Assembly: GCA_030695705.1 (NCBI GenBank)
Contig: JAUYPS010000046.1
Coordinates: 1 to 5,760, forward strand
Direction of reading: 5' to 3'
DNA length: 5,760 nucleotides
Source: a bacterium
GTDB lineage: Bacteria > Patescibacteriota > Minisyncoccia > 2-02-FULL-40-12 > IGHO2-12-FULL-4
Shown here in pieces: positions 5,639 to 5,760 of the stretch (position 1 is the stretch's first letter; every line of letters begins with the position of its first letter). Position numbers and translations under genes: made by a program. The notes under the pieces were generated by a model, which searched no databases, was not told where the DNA came from, and was given only the letters and a program-made list of their open reading frames with translations.

Positions 5639-5748
5639 CTGTGGATTCGGAAAGAGCGAAGAAATATTATACTCTTTCCGACCAGCTCATCTCGTTTTTA
5701 TCTTATGCTTCGCATGGGCTAAAAACAAGACTCGCGAGCAATCCACAG
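5639..5748. repeat. Long-range 9-bp inverted repeat enclosing other hairpins
   Basis: CTGTGGATT (5639-5647) and AATCCACAG (5740-5748) are exact reverse complements about 92 nt apart. They enclose the TCGGAAAGAG hairpin and a second imperfect stem, TCTCGTTTTTA (5690-5700) with TAAAAACAAGA (5720-5730), which matches at 10 of 11 positions. Together they would make a branched structure, as in an inverted-repeat-bounded element of about 110 bp. Confidence 0.5.
5647..5681. repeat. 10-bp perfect inverted repeat
   Basis: TCGGAAAGAG (5647-5656) and CTCTTTCCGA (5672-5681) are exact reverse complements separated by 15 AT-rich bases that contain a minus-strand TATAAT. The arms would form a stable hairpin in RNA or cruciform DNA. 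No run of T follows it on the minus strand, so it is not a standard intrinsic terminator for that direction. Confidence 0.7.
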
Positions 5749-5760
5749 CCCTCAACGCCT

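Larger units (their letters stand above)
5562..5760. other. Intergenic region rich in inverted repeats
   Basis: These 199 bases show no convincing gene on either strand. They hold several inverted repeats, listed separately, plus a smaller GTTTGCT (5603-5609) / AGCAAAC (5617-5623) pair, CTTCGCTC (5623-5630) / GAGCGAAG (5654-5661), ATGC-TTC-GCAT at 5705-5715, and the palindrome CTCGCGAG (5731-5738). Some arms overlap, so the structures would compete. It may be the leader of the exonuclease operon, the end of an upstream gene cluster, or a non-coding palindromic repeat. No obvious T-tract terminator was found on the minus strand. Confidence 0.6.

Noticed and set aside
5562..5720. Plus-strand open frame (about 51 codons, no good start)
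   Set aside because: It has no start codon with a ribosome binding site, lies in hairpin-rich sequence and gives no recognisable protein.
5603..5760. CRISPR array or tRNA gene
   Set aside because: There are no regularly spaced direct repeats, and no cloverleaf with a GTTCRANNC-type arm could be found.

Overview
The window looks like a stretch of a Candidate Phyla Radiation (Patescibacteria) genome, probably Parcubacteria-like. I infer this from the style of the UvrD-like helicase (motif II reads DEHQDTN, motif III GDERQ), from tightly packed overlapping genes, and from several lineage-type small proteins. TGA is used as a stop at the ends of the genes at 241 and 3649, so nothing suggests the recoded UGA of Gracilibacteria. 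All convincing genes lie on the minus strand and are transcribed right to left.

In transcription order: an intergenic segment rich in inverted repeats (5562-5760); a DEDDy 3'-5' exonuclease (4851-5561); a protein of unknown function with a possible ADP-ribosyltransferase-like layout (4283-4846); a short basic candidate antitoxin (4070-4237) with its own promoter-like sequence; a Doc/Fic-family toxin (3649-4098); a 1019-residue UvrD/RecB-type helicase fused to a four-cysteine nuclease domain (593-3652); a small conserved-looking protein (241-600); and the first 63 codons of an unidentified gene running off the left edge (1-191). Spacing is very tight from 5561 to 241 (4-nt gap, 45-nt gap, then overlaps of 29, 4 and 8 nt), so this behaves as one operon. 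The last gene has its own consensus promoter with a palindrome over the -10 box.

Two DNA-processing enzymes bracket the cluster: a stand-alone exonuclease at its head and a helicase-nuclease near its end. The likely core job is therefore DNA repair or recombination, or degradation of foreign DNA. Between them sits an AT-rich block (about 32% GC in sampled rows, against about 48% in the exonuclease) holding the toxin-antitoxin pair and the unknown protein. It looks like a later insertion. The toxin stop overlaps the helicase start, which translationally couples the two. Whether this is an addiction module guarding a repair enzyme, a defence island, or chance proximity cannot be settled from sequence alone.

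The helicase also carries a GC-rich in-frame insertion between motifs V and VI that looks like a protein-coding palindromic repeat.
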